DNA from: Actinomycetes bacterium
GTDB lineage: Bacteria; Actinomycetota; Coriobacteriia; Coriobacteriales; Eggerthellaceae
DNA length: 64,000 nucleotides
Assembly: GCA_023394615.1 (NCBI GenBank)
Contig: JAEXAI010000016.1
Location: 186,001 to 250,000 of the forward strand
Reading direction: 5' to 3'
Below are positions 8,557 through 16,861 of the stretch, piece after piece (within the stretch, counting starts at the first letter, position 1; every line of letters begins with the position of its first letter). The notes beneath the pieces were generated by a model. That model was not told the DNA's origin. It worked only from the letters and a program-made list of their open reading frames with translations, and ran no database searches. Both the position numbers and the translations under genes were made by a program.

Positions 8557-9786
8557 ATGAAGATGAGTATGAACAACGCGCTTTACGCCCTCTCGTTCGG
8601 CTTGGATGCCGTGGAAAACGAGCTCGTTGGCGCTACGACCAATCATGGCAAACGCGTCGCCTATATTTCAGAGAGGCTCGGACACGATGCAGGCATGAAC
8701 GAGCAAGAGCGTATGGACCTCGCCTGCTGCGCAGTACTGCACGATTGCGCGCTGACCGAATACATCAGAACCGAACTGAGAGATGGAAGAAATCCCAAAT
8801 CCAAAGACGGCATCGCCCTGCTTGGCGACCATTGTGTAAACGGCGAGAAAAACGTCTCCATACTCCCCTTCTACGACCGCGCGCCACGCGGATCCATCCA
8901 GTATCATCACGAAAACTTCAACGGCAGCGGACCTTTCGGGAAAAAAGGCGACGAAATCCCGCTCTGGGCATCAATCATCCATCTGGCCGACATCATGGAC
9001 CTCAGCCTCAATCGCGGCGAATTACAGGGCGGAAAATACGCTCAAGCACGCGATTTCGTAGCGCGACAGAGCGGCATCATGTTCAATCCCGATGTGGCAG
9101 CGCTTTTCTTGGACCATTTCAGCGAAGCGCGTCTTGCAAGCGTGCAGGGTGCTGCTATCGATCAACTGCTCTATGAAGATTTGCCTGGACAGGTGAAAGA
9201 GTATTCGAACCAAGAAATGGCACGTTTCGCAATGATGTTCGGACGCATCGTCGATTACAAGTCGAAATTCACCCATTTGCACAGCGAGGGCGTCGCCTTG
9301 AAGACGAGGGAGATGGCTCTGTACTTCAAACTCGACGACCAGAAAGTTTCTGACCTCTATGTAGCAGCTGCGTTACATGATGTGGGAAAAATGCTGATTA
9401 GCCGCGATATTCTGGAAAAACCCGGCAAGCTGACAATACCTGAATATGACAAGATGAAATTGCATGCGCTGTATTCATACCAGATGCTCACGCGCATAGG
9501 CGGCCTTGAAGAAATCACCCCTTGGGCAGCCCTGCATCACGAGCATCTGGATGGCACGGGTTATCCCTTCGGCAAAACGGCTGCCGAGCTCGGATTCGAA
9601 GAACGCCTCGTTGCTTGTATGGACGTGTATCAAGCATTACGTGAAGAGCGGCCATACCATAAGGGGAAAACACATGCTCAAACGATGCCCATCATGAAAA
9701 GCATGGTCAAATCCGGACAGCTCGATGGCGATATAGTAAGCGCCATCGACAAACGCTACGCTTATGCTGATACAGTCGCTTCATGA
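8557..9786 (+). CDS. HD-GYP domain protein with two HD domains
   Basis: About 409 residues. The C-terminal half is a recognisable HD-GYP phosphodiesterase: HDVGK near residues 274-278 and HHEHLDGTGYP near 327-337, the motifs for metal binding and cyclic-di-GMP (or cyclic dinucleotide) hydrolysis. The N-terminal half is a second HD-like domain (LHDCALTEY and QYHHENFNGSGPFG), which lacks a true GYP. No sensor domain or membrane segment is present, so the protein is cytoplasmic. I preferred the ATG at 8557 to the TTG at 8536. The next gene starts inside its stop codon region (ATGA overlap). Confidence 0.88.
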   Translation: MKMSMNNALYALSFGLDAVENELVGATTNHGKRVAYISERLGHDAGMNEQERMDLACCAVLHDCALTEYIRTELRDGRNPKSKDGIALLGDHCVNGEKNVSILPFYDRAPRGSIQYHHENFNGSGPFGKKGDEIPLWASIIHLADIMDLSLNRGELQGGKYAQARDFVARQSGIMFNPDVAALFLDHFSEARLASVQGAAIDQLLYEDLPGQVKEYSNQEMARFAMMFGRIVDYKSKFTHLHSEGVALKTREMALYFKLDDQKVSDLYVAAALHDVGKMLISRDILEKPGKLTIPEYDKMKLHALYSYQMLTRIGGLEEITPWAALHHEHLDGTGYPFGKTAAELGFEERLVACMDVYQALREERPYHKGKTHAQTMPIMKSMVKSGQLDGDIVSAIDKRYAYADTVAS

Positions 9787-10439
9787 TTGAGCCATGCCAA
9801 AGAAATAGACTCAAAAATGCGAGCCCCGATCTTTTCGCTTTCTTTGTCACCTTTGTTTTCTGCGTTCTTGTGATGTCGCTTCTTTCGTCTTGCTCTTCGA
9901 GCACTGCGGGATTATCGGGTGCGTACTCGGCATCGTCGAGTGCAGAAGGCCAATCTAAAAGTCAAAACGATGACACAATCCTAGAAACAAATGTCGTTGA
10001 AACGGCAACCGTGATTCATGTGGTGGATGGCGACACGCTGTATGTGAAGCGTGCCGATGGCTCGAATGCAAAAGTACGTTTGATTGGCATCGACTGCCCC
10101 GAAAGCGTTGCGGATGATGAATCGCGCAACAGTGCTGAAGGGGTGCAAGCGAGCGATTTCACGAAATCGCTCGTCGTCGAAGGGTCGACGATCTGGATGA
10201 CGCGCGACGTTTCCGATAAAGACAAGTACGGTCGCCTGCTGCGCTATGTATGGATGGAAGATCCACCCGCAAAGGCTGACGAAGCGCAAATCTCACGCAC
10301 AATGCTCAATGCGATCTTGGTTGAAAACGGATATGCGCAAGCAAAAAACTATGAGCCAGACACCGCTTGTAATGAGGTATTCGAGAGTTTGGAGAAATCG
10401 GCGATTGAAGATGGGTTGGGAGTCTCCTACCGCTGGTAA
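9783..10439 (+). CDS. Secreted thermonuclease-like (SNase) lipoprotein
   Basis: 218 residues. A hydrophobic segment (about 18-36) ends in LLSSC, a lipobox with Cys37, so the protein is probably an extracytoplasmic lipoprotein. A Ser-rich linker leads to a staphylococcal-nuclease domain from about residue 72: VDGDTL (81-86), VRLIGIDCPES (98-108, holding the catalytic Arg and Glu) and KYGRLLRYVW (148-157, second catalytic Arg). All expected catalytic residues are present. It would cleave DNA or RNA outside the cell, for nutrition or defence. The start overlaps the stop of the HD-GYP gene (ATGA). Confidence 0.92.
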   Translation: MIEPCQRNRLKNASPDLFAFFVTFVFCVLVMSLLSSCSSSTAGLSGAYSASSSAEGQSKSQNDDTILETNVVETATVIHVVDGDTLYVKRADGSNAKVRLIGIDCPESVADDESRNSAEGVQASDFTKSLVVEGSTIWMTRDVSDKDKYGRLLRYVWMEDPPAKADEAQISRTMLNAILVENGYAQAKNYEPDTACNEVFESLEKSAIEDGLGVSYRW

Positions 10440-10461
10440 TATAGCAAGACAGCAAATTGCG

Positions 10462-10752
10462 CTAGCCCTTTACGCGTCCCCGCTCAAACGTGTGATGCTT
10501 GCGCTGTTTCTGAGGCTCACGGAAATCAAGCTGGGGCTGCACATATTCGGCAGCCGCCTCGGTTTCCCCCACGAGCTCAACGGTGTCTATTTGCCATGAC
10601 ACAGCTTTGTTGCCGAATAATTCCAGCATTTTAATACGCGCGTCGGTACGATTCTGCTTCGAGCCGGATTTGGCATCGCTTTCGAACTCGAACGAGCCAT
10701 TCACCGGATTAGCATCGCGGGGTGATTTGTAATGCGCACGGTATGTTTTCAT
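10462..10752 (-). CDS. Small basic hypothetical protein
   Basis: 96 residues, no signal peptide or membrane segment. The first 65 residues look like a small alpha/beta domain (MKTYRAHYKSP, then FEFESDAKSGSK, SWQIDTVELVG); the end is charged (PQKQRKHHTFERGRVKG). I do not recognise a family. It converges with the nuclease gene and is divergent from the TetR gene. The coding potential is supported by its sensible amino-acid composition and by the lack of any better use of this interval, but it could be a chance frame. Confidence 0.6.
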   Translation of the reverse strand: MKTYRAHYKSPRDANPVNGSFEFESDAKSGSKQNRTDARIKMLELFGNKAVSWQIDTVELVGETEAAAEYVQPQLDFREPQKQRKHHTFERGRVKG

Positions 10753-10969
10753 ATTTCAATTTCCCATCTTCTTTTCAAACGCACCTATTATAGCAAGCAC
10801 TTTGCAATATACCCGCCCCGCTTACGTGAAGGTATTGTCCGTTTCAAACGAAAGATAGGTCGAACCATCGAACCTTGTAATATATTTTTCTCAGCGAGAA
10901 GCGTGCGAACAACAATATAGAGTCGTTTCACTGCTCATTCTTCCCAAAGCATTTTTTGAAAGAGGCGAT

Positions 10970-11623
10970 ATGGCAGAAAAAGGAAACAGCGGCAACCGCA
11001 ATGACCCACGCGTCCAACGGACACGCATGCTCATCAAATCAACGTTCAAAGCCATGGTGTGCGAAATGGATGCCAGCAACATAACCGTGCAAAAGCTGAC
11101 CGACCGAGCGAATATCAATCGCAAAACATTCTATCTGCACTACAAATGCCTCGAGGATCTCTACAACGAAGAGATACGACGCATATGCCAAGGCTACTGC
11201 GATGCCCTCAACATGTTCGATCCTCAACCTATTCCCGTTGATGCAATCAAGGCTTTCTTCGAGTATTTCACGAAGCTCGACATATTCGAAGAGCGGCTCC
11301 TCTGCAACAGAAGCTACTTTCCCTATGCCAACAAGGTCTTACTATCTTCCGTGGGACTCACGCGCCACTATCTTGGCTTCAAAACGTATTTGCCCGAAGA
11401 CGACGAAAAGGTGATGGACCATTTCGTCGTGAGGAACTTGTTTGATATGTATTGCCATTGGGTACTAAACGGCAAGAAGGTTCCCGTGGAGAGGCTCATT
11501 GAGTTAGCCAACAAGCATTTATGCTACGGCTTGGATTCTTTCCGCTTCGACTCCGACATACAACCCGAGTCTCAAGGGGAGTTCGAAGAGGTTTCAATAA
11601 GTGATTCCTCGCGGTTTCTGTGA
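10970..11623 (+). CDS. TetR/AcrR-family transcriptional regulator
   Basis: 217 residues. The N-terminal TetR helix-turn-helix (about residues 16-62) includes ITVQKLTDRANINRKTFYLHY, written here in parts: ITVQKLTDRA then NINRKTFYLHY. The C-terminal ligand-binding part resembles the TetR_C_8-like group that often controls transporters. The start has GAGGCGAT before it. The gene converges on the MFS carrier gene across a shared terminator, so the neighbouring MFS/arylsulfotransferase genes are possible but unproven targets. Confidence 0.9.
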   Translation: MAEKGNSGNRNDPRVQRTRMLIKSTFKAMVCEMDASNITVQKLTDRANINRKTFYLHYKCLEDLYNEEIRRICQGYCDALNMFDPQPIPVDAIKAFFEYFTKLDIFEERLLCNRSYFPYANKVLLSSVGLTRHYLGFKTYLPEDDEKVMDHFVVRNLFDMYCHWVLNGKKVPVERLIELANKHLCYGLDSFRFDSDIQPESQGEFEEVSISDSSRFL

Positions 11624-11673
11624 TGGGCATTTCCGAAAAGGGAAAATGCAAAACCGAGACTAAGACTGCAAAA

Positions 11674-11723
11674 AGAACCGCACCGTCGAAGCATAAGAAG
11701 TCATGTTCGGCAGTGCGGTTTCT
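11674..11723. terminator. Bidirectional terminator between tetR-type and MFS genes
   Basis: AGAACCGCAC and GTGCGGTTTCT pair, and the inner CGAAGCAT/ATGTTCG segment extends the hairpin. A short A run on the left serves the minus strand. It lies between two converging stop codons. Confidence 0.7.
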
Positions 11724-11765
11724 GAATAGTGATTAATACAGCGGTTATTCCTGCAATAAAACCAA

Positions 11766-13004
11766 CTAAGCAGTAGGCTGGACCTCCGCAGGTTTCTTGC
11801 CTAACTTGGCAACCACCACGATAGCCGCAATGATACCGACCGCTGCAACGCCACCCGTAGGCACGGCGACCAAGGCCCAATTACTGGTTGCCGAAACAAT
11901 ACCTCCGCAAATCTGTATACCCAGCACGCCGCCTAATCCAGATGAAAAAGAGATCATGCCCATGCCGATAGGAACCGCTTCAGGGGGAACAGCGTCGGGA
12001 ATAAGGTTGTGAGCCAGAGGCCCGCAACACTGCATACCTGCAGCAGCAAAGAGAATACCAACGATATCCAGAGGGATGCTCGGCATCGTCCATATCATTA
12101 CAAAACCAATCAGGTCTAAAACTATCGCCATTAAAAATAGCTTGGGATGATTTCTGTTGGCAACCTTGTTCAAGACGAAGCCGAAGGTAAGAGCGATAAA
12201 GATCATCAGGTAGGTGTGAATGCTCGAAATCGAATTGGCTTCGGTCGATGGCAAGCCCATCGAGGTGGTCAAATAGGTGGGGTAATACGTGGTATAAACG
12301 CCCCAGCCAAAAATCGATGCGAAAAACGCGATGCAAATGCATATTGCAGCCGGGTTCTTCAGGCATTCACCCCAAGCACCCTTCTTTTTCTGAGCAGCAG
12401 CATTCTGACGCCCTTGAGCAGTATCTGTGCCGGGCATCTTTAAAAAGAAGAAGCAGAGGATGAACGCAACGACTAAGAAAGCAACAGCAACCCACCAGTT
12501 AGCTTGCCAACCAAAAGCTGGCGTGACCAAATTGCATAGGTTGAGAATAATCAAGGTACCGATAGAAGACCAGATGGCCCATAACGACATTGGCAAACCG
12601 CGCTTCTCTGCAGGAAACGTTTGCGCAAAGATGACCGGAGGCACCACAAACACCATGCCAATACTCAAACCCTCGAAGAACCTTGTTATGACGAGAACGG
12701 TGAAGTTTGTGGCAAAAGCACCGATAATGCCGAACACGATAGCTGAGGCCAGAGTAATCAAGAACGCATTGCGTGGTCCGATTTTCTTTGTAATCGCTCC
12801 TGCAGGTAGCGCAATCAGCAGGTTTGCGATTGAAGGCACGCTCATCAATAGACCGGCGGTTCCCACATCGATGCCCCAAGCTGCAATTATCTGCGGCATG
12901 GTTCCTGTCACTTTGAACTGTGAAATAGCCACGGCAATCGATCCGAATACCGTTACCAAAAAAATCACCCATTTATTAGGTGTATTTTGTTTTGTTTGTT
13001 CCAT
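11766..13004 (-). CDS. MFS transporter
   Basis: 412 residues with about 12 predicted membrane segments and the MFS loop 2-3 signature in the form PAGAITKKIGPR. It resembles the nitrate/oxalate-type group of anaerobe MFS carriers. The gene follows the arylsulfotransferase gene in the same direction, but a strong terminator lies between them, so it is either read through or has its own promoter in the spacer of about 110 bp. The likely cargo is an aromatic or sulfated compound used by the neighbouring enzyme; this is inference from location only. Confidence 0.9.
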   Translation of the reverse strand: MEQTKQNTPNKWVIFLVTVFGSIAVAISQFKVTGTMPQIIAAWGIDVGTAGLLMSVPSIANLLIALPAGAITKKIGPRNAFLITLASAIVFGIIGAFATNFTVLVITRFFEGLSIGMVFVVPPVIFAQTFPAEKRGLPMSLWAIWSSIGTLIILNLCNLVTPAFGWQANWWVAVAFLVVAFILCFFFLKMPGTDTAQGRQNAAAQKKKGAWGECLKNPAAICICIAFFASIFGWGVYTTYYPTYLTTSMGLPSTEANSISSIHTYLMIFIALTFGFVLNKVANRNHPKLFLMAIVLDLIGFVMIWTMPSIPLDIVGILFAAAGMQCCGPLAHNLIPDAVPPEAVPIGMGMISFSSGLGGVLGIQICGGIVSATSNWALVAVPTGGVAAVGIIAAIVVVAKLGKKPAEVQPTA

Positions 13005-13062
13005 AACTCTTCCTTGAAAATAAAACCGTCATCAGGTTTTCAGTGAGGTGGCGATAGGTATT

Positions 13063-13103
13063 TAAAAAAAACCGCAAGGGCTCAAGACGATACACCCTTG
13101 CGG
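13063..13103 (-). terminator. Strong terminator after the arylsulfotransferase gene
   Basis: Read on the minus strand, CCGCAAGGG, a 14-nt loop and CCCTTGCGG are followed by a run of eight T residues. It starts 12 nt after the arylsulfotransferase stop codon. Confidence 0.9.
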
Positions 13104-13114
13104 CTGTTGAGCAT

Positions 13115-14545
13115 TTAATCCAGCTTGTCCACGCAATGCGCCATGCGCTTCGGGAATCCCTTTGTATCGGGAACCTTCACGGCCACGGCGTCGTAATCCC
13201 TGTTGGCAGCACCAGGCATGTTGTACTCGCGGTTGTCAATGCGGGCTATAGCAATCTCTTCGGGTGCATCGAGCTGCGGAATCCAGTCATAGGGGATGCG
13301 ATAAGCGCGGTAGAGCAAACCGGGTCCTACATCTGGATAGACGTACTCCCAGACGAGTTTGTTGTCGGGAGTGAACTCCATAATCTTCGCCGATGTTCCC
13401 TCGCAAATAAGCGTGTTGCCGTTTTCAAGGCGCTGCGCGTCGCTGGTCAAGGGCGAGTAGAAGTAGTTGGACGTGAAGGGGAAGCCCGGCTGATTGCCTA
13501 GTTGCTCGCCTTCGCACTTCCAGACGATCTTCATAGTGGTCGGGTCGAACTCGACGACGCGGGAGCCATCACGGCGTTCGGCCTTCAGCCCCATTTTGGA
13601 AGTTTGGGATGGCAAGCCGTATCCAGCCCAACCGCCGTTGTCGTAGACCATCACGTTACCTGCTCCCGGTAGACCCTTAGGTATCATGTGAGTGTGATGC
13701 GGCCCGATGATGGTGCCGAAGATACGCAGCTCGCGCGACTTCGTAAAGTCAGGGCCCACCTGCCAGACAACCTTTCCACTCTCATGGTCGACAATCCACA
13801 TGATGTTGGCTTCGCGTGAGTCCATGATGATGTTGTCAGGCGCAAACCTCTCGTCGCCCTCATCGAACCAGTGATTGGGTCCTAAATAGCTCGCGCAGTT
13901 CACATGGAAGATATCGCCTTGACCCTCAGGACCGGCATCCTGGATGTTAGGATCTCGATACATCACGTTCTTCTGGGCCTCGGTGAGATCAAACTCGTTG
14001 AAGTGGTCCAACATGTTCCACTCCCACAGAAGGTTGCCCTCGCGGTCAATCTCAATCAGGCGATCTTCCAACAGCAGCTGAGGGGAAATCTTAGGCTTGC
14101 GCACGTCGTTGTGCGTCAGCATCAGCACCTTCTGAAAGTCGGTCGTGGATTCCTGACCAGGGCATGGATAACCCACCGGGTTGCCCTCCAGCTGATAGTC
14201 GTGATGCTGACGCGCCACCCAGTGCTCGCCTGCAATCTCGTCGGTGACCTGCTGGTTGTGCTCGAAAGTCCACTCGATGTTACCGTCCCAGTCCACCATG
14301 GTTACATCCTGCATGTCCTGATAGGCATCGGTGGCCTCGCGCGCGCCGCGGCTCGCCAGCAGGTAGCCGCCTTTAATCATCTTGCAAGGGAAGCCGTTGA
14401 GCCCTTCCCAAAAACGAACAACCTTGCCGTTCATGTCGATGAGGATGACGCCTTTCCCCATGCCAGTGAACAGCGTGTAGCCGCTCTGACACTTCTCTGG
14501 ATCATAGATTGTGGTGCCGGTCGGAAACACGGTTGGTCTACCCAT
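13115..14545 (-). CDS. Aryl-sulfate sulfotransferase (ASST family)
   Basis: 476 residues, similar along its length to the arylsulfotransferase family, which moves a sulfuryl group from one phenolic sulfate to another phenol without PAPS. The beta-propeller is evident from repeated strand pairs: LIDMNGKVVRFWEG, MVDWDGNIEWTFEH, EIDREGNLLWEW, WIVDHESGKVVWQVGP and VEFDPTTMKIVWKC. HHDYQLEGNP, GPHHTHMIPKG and NSRGT-like loop regions hold the conserved histidines. Unlike the classical E. coli enzyme, no signal peptide is visible, so it should be cytoplasmic. The gene is monocistronic or weakly linked to the MFS carrier downstream. Confidence 0.9.
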   Translation of the reverse strand: MGRPTVFPTGTTIYDPEKCQSGYTLFTGMGKGVILIDMNGKVVRFWEGLNGFPCKMIKGGYLLASRGAREATDAYQDMQDVTMVDWDGNIEWTFEHNQQVTDEIAGEHWVARQHHDYQLEGNPVGYPCPGQESTTDFQKVLMLTHNDVRKPKISPQLLLEDRLIEIDREGNLLWEWNMLDHFNEFDLTEAQKNVMYRDPNIQDAGPEGQGDIFHVNCASYLGPNHWFDEGDERFAPDNIIMDSREANIMWIVDHESGKVVWQVGPDFTKSRELRIFGTIIGPHHTHMIPKGLPGAGNVMVYDNGGWAGYGLPSQTSKMGLKAERRDGSRVVEFDPTTMKIVWKCEGEQLGNQPGFPFTSNYFYSPLTSDAQRLENGNTLICEGTSAKIMEFTPDNKLVWEYVYPDVGPGLLYRAYRIPYDWIPQLDAPEEIAIARIDNREYNMPGAANRDYDAVAVKVPDTKGFPKRMAHCVDKLD

Positions 14546-14669
14546 AAATATTCCTCTCCCTCAGTTGTCTGCATGTAATCATGCTTTGCATAAGAAAAGG
14601 TTACTGAATCATTAGGGTTATTTCTATGACCAACATTTTCATCATGGGTTTTATGCCACGAGTTTGAAA

Positions 14670-14704
14670 CATTGGGGTCTCATTGAAATCAAATTATCCC
14701 AATG
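14670..14704. promoter_or_regulatory. Inverted repeat upstream of arylsulfotransferase
   Basis: CATTGGG (14670-14676) and CCCAATG (14698-14704) are exact inverted copies 21 bp apart, about 125 bp upstream of the arylsulfotransferase start. The spacing of two full helical turns between half-site starts suits a dimeric regulator. No known binding consensus was matched. Confidence 0.4.
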
Positions 14705-14788
14705 AACTGCATGGATGACGCAAAATCCTTTTGAGATTCCGTACATGAAGGTTCCCGTTCGGTGTCAATAATCACAGGACGATGACTT

Positions 14789-14831
14789 TTAGCACTCTCG
14801 CATTGACAGTGCTAACCCGCAGAACTATAAC
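14789..14831 (+). promoter_or_regulatory. CIRCE operator overlapping a sigma-A promoter
   Basis: TTAGCACTC (14789-14797), a 9-bp spacer and CAGTGCTAA (14807-14815) match the CIRCE element bound by HrcA, with one mismatch in the right arm. A textbook promoter overlaps it: TTGACA at 14803-14808, a 17-bp spacer, and TATAAC at 14826-14831. HrcA binding would cover the -35 box and repress the downstream Hsp20 gene until heat shock. Confidence 0.9.
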
Positions 14832-14917
14832 AAAGGTGTTCAAAAAAAGGGCCGCGCACCAACAGGGTGCGAGAGGCAAAAAATGCACTGCAAAGTGCAG
14901 ATAAACAGGAGATGATT

Positions 14918-15358
14918 ATGATGTTGGTACCAGCGAAAAGGAATTTCTTCGACGACTTTATGATGAGCCCCTTCGATACGTTCTTTGACGGAACCCAGTC
15001 TACCGGCAAAGCGATACCGGGTTTGATGAAGACCGATGTAAAGGAAACCGACAAGGACTTCCAGTTGACCATCGATTTGCCGGGCGCGAAAAAGGAAGAT
15101 GTGTCCGTAGAATTACGAGAGGGCTACTTGGATGTAAGCGCGGAGACCAAGCGCGAGGTTGAAGACAAAGACGAAAATGGCACCTACTTGCGCAAAGAGC
15201 GCTTCGAGGGCAAGTGCAGTCGTTCGTTCTACGTTGGCGACGAGATTGCCGAGGACGATATCAAGGCACGTTTCGATGGCGGTATGCTCAAGATTACCGT
15301 ACCGAAAAAGACCCAACCGGAAATCGAAGCGAAGAAATCGATTGCCATCGAAGGCTAA
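14918..15358 (+). CDS. Small heat-shock protein Hsp20 (alpha-crystallin family)
   Basis: 146 residues. The alpha-crystallin domain runs from about residue 36 to 135 (KETDKDFQLTIDLPGAKKEDV through GMLKITVPKK, given in pieces: KETDKDFQLTIDLPGA, EDVSVELREGYLDV, GGMLKITVPK). It is an ATP-independent holdase for unfolding proteins. The CAGGAG at 14906-14911 favours ATG 14918; ATGs at 14912 and 14921 are close alternatives. Expression should be under HrcA/CIRCE control. A strong terminator follows, so the gene is monocistronic. Confidence 0.95.
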   Translation: MMLVPAKRNFFDDFMMSPFDTFFDGTQSTGKAIPGLMKTDVKETDKDFQLTIDLPGAKKEDVSVELREGYLDVSAETKREVEDKDENGTYLRKERFEGKCSRSFYVGDEIAEDDIKARFDGGMLKITVPKKTQPEIEAKKSIAIEG

Positions 15359-15402
15359 TCCTTCTCCCTTGAATAGAATCACGCTATAGTTCTTTGCAAT
15401 GA

Positions 15403-15449
15403 GAAACGATGTCGCGTCCGTTTGGATGCGGCGTCGTTTCATTTTTTTT
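15403..15449 (+). terminator. Terminator of the Hsp20 gene
   Basis: GAAACGA and TCGTTTC close a GC-rich hairpin (inner GCGTCC/GGATGC), followed by a run of eight T residues. It starts 44 nt after the Hsp20 stop. It also rules out the upstream starts of the channel frame, which would lie within it. Confidence 0.9.
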
Positions 15450-15542
15450 CTTCCGCCGCCGCTTGCAGGCGCTCGATTCGCTATCATTGACCATGTAGAT
15501 TTATTATACGGACGTACAACCACACAAACGAATCAAGGAATC

Positions 15543-16337
15543 ATGAAACGCAAAACACTCTATAGCGTTCTTGAAGGTGACGCGAACAGCAGGCCCACTG
15601 TGATTTATGACCGCTTCATGACCTTTGTGATTCTATTGAGCTTGCTTCCCCTCTGTTTCAAAGAGTCGAACCTAGTGCTTGACATCATCGATTATGTGAC
15701 TGTTTCTATCTTCATGATTGATTACGCGCTGCGCTGGTCTACAGCCGATATGAAGCTCGGACACGGGCGCCTCTCTTTTCTGATATACCCGTTCACCCCT
15801 ATGGCCCTCATCGACATGCTCTCCATCTTGCCATCGTTTTTGGCCATCAACCCCTCGTGGCGTCTATCGCGTCTGGTCCGACTGATACGAGTGGTGCGCG
15901 CCTTCAAACTTCTGCGCTATTCCAGAAGCCTGAAAATGATTGTAAAAGTATTCATAGACGAGCGGGAACCGCTTTTGGCCGTACTGCTTTTAGCCATAGC
16001 TTACACCTTCGTTTCCGCTCTGATAGTTTTCAATGTTGAGCCGGAAACATTTCCTTCGCTCTTTGATGCTGTGTATTGGGCCGTTATCAGCCTGACCACT
16101 GTCGGCTATGGGGACATCTACCCACAAACTGAAATCGGTCGAGCCATTGCGATGATTTCTTCGGTCATGGGCATCGCCATCATCGCTCTGCCTTCCGGCA
16201 TCATCACCGCATCGTTTATGGAAGAGCTACAGGTGCTGAAGGTGCGCCCTGATGACAGCGCAGAGGCCGAATGTGCGAACAATCCAAATGAGGAAACGCC
16301 ACAACAGGCAGTGGATGCTCAGGATGGGCCGCAATAG
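15543..16337 (+). CDS. Voltage-gated-type potassium channel
   Basis: 264-residue membrane protein of the six-transmembrane Kch/Kv class. An S4-like segment with regularly spaced arginines (SRLVRLIRVVRAFKLLRYSR) lies near residues 108-127, and the selectivity filter TTVGYGD is at about 185-191 between S5 and S6. The C-terminus is short, cytoplasmic and acidic, with no RCK or cyclic-nucleotide domain. The ATG at 15543 follows AAGGAATC. It is expected to pass K+ for membrane-potential control. The last 122 bp overlap the converging acetyltransferase gene. Confidence 0.93.
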   Translation: MKRKTLYSVLEGDANSRPTVIYDRFMTFVILLSLLPLCFKESNLVLDIIDYVTVSIFMIDYALRWSTADMKLGHGRLSFLIYPFTPMALIDMLSILPSFLAINPSWRLSRLVRLIRVVRAFKLLRYSRSLKMIVKVFIDEREPLLAVLLLAIAYTFVSALIVFNVEPETFPSLFDAVYWAVISLTTVGYGDIYPQTEIGRAIAMISSVMGIAIIALPSGIITASFMEELQVLKVRPDDSAEAECANNPNEETPQQAVDAQDGPQ

Positions 16338-16833
16338 TTTTCTCCATCCATATCATGTCTTGCCATTTCCCCAACTTATAACCGCATTTTGTGAAATGAC
16401 CCACCGTTTTGAATCCCCTTTTGGCGTGGAATCGCTCGCTTGAGGGATTTGGTTCGACAATGCAAGCGTTCGCATTCGTTATATGCTGCAAGATCAAAAT
16501 CTCCTCCAGCCAATCGTAGAGCTGCCCACTGACTCCGCGCCCCTTCGCACACGGACTCAGGTATATCGTGCATTCCACAGCCCAATCGTAGGCCGCGCGA
16601 GTTTTGAAAGCGCCTGCATAACAATAGCCAACGATATCGCCTTCGGCGTTGCATGCCACCAGAAAAGGATAGCGGGCACTTATCGCGTCGATGCGTTTTG
16701 CATACTCCGCCACGCTCGGCACGTCGTATTCAAACGACACATTGGTGTTCCTTACGTAAGGGGCGTATATATCCACTATGGCAGCCGCATCATCGCGCGT
16801 TGCCACTCTCATATACCAATCTTCTAAAATCAT
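16216..16833 (-). CDS. GNAT-family N-acetyltransferase (phosphinothricin/MnaT-like)
   Basis: 205 residues. The GNAT fold is clear up to about residue 168: VATRDDAAAIVDIYAPYV at the start, VECTIYLSPCAKGRGVSGQL (acetyl-CoA loop with the pattern KGRGVSGQL) and FHAKRGFKTVGHF. This subgroup acetylates amino-acid-like compounds such as methionine sulfone or phosphinothricin. The last 36 or so residues lie antisense to the channel gene and have no family counterpart. An internal ATG (MRVATRDD, 16812) is an alternative start that matches the usual length of the family. Confidence 0.88.
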   Translation of the reverse strand: MILEDWYMRVATRDDAAAIVDIYAPYVRNTNVSFEYDVPSVAEYAKRIDAISARYPFLVACNAEGDIVGYCYAGAFKTRAAYDWAVECTIYLSPCAKGRGVSGQLYDWLEEILILQHITNANACIVEPNPSSERFHAKRGFKTVGHFTKCGYKLGKWQDMIWMEKTIAAHPEHPLPVVAFPHLDCSHIRPLRCHQGAPSAPVALP

Positions 16834-16861
16834 AACTGACTCAGTTCTTCAACAGTAACGG

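Larger units (their letters stand above)
14546..14917. other. 372-bp divergent regulatory region
   Basis: It carries the promoter region of the arylsulfotransferase gene (left part, with an inverted repeat at 14670-14704) and the heat-shock promoter of the Hsp20 gene (right part). No gene is apparent. A frame open from 14867 merely extends the Hsp20 gene upstream. Confidence 0.6.

Noticed and set aside
13904..14578. 224-codon frame antisense to the arylsulfotransferase gene
   Set aside because: The minus-strand gene is strongly supported; the antisense product has no family features.
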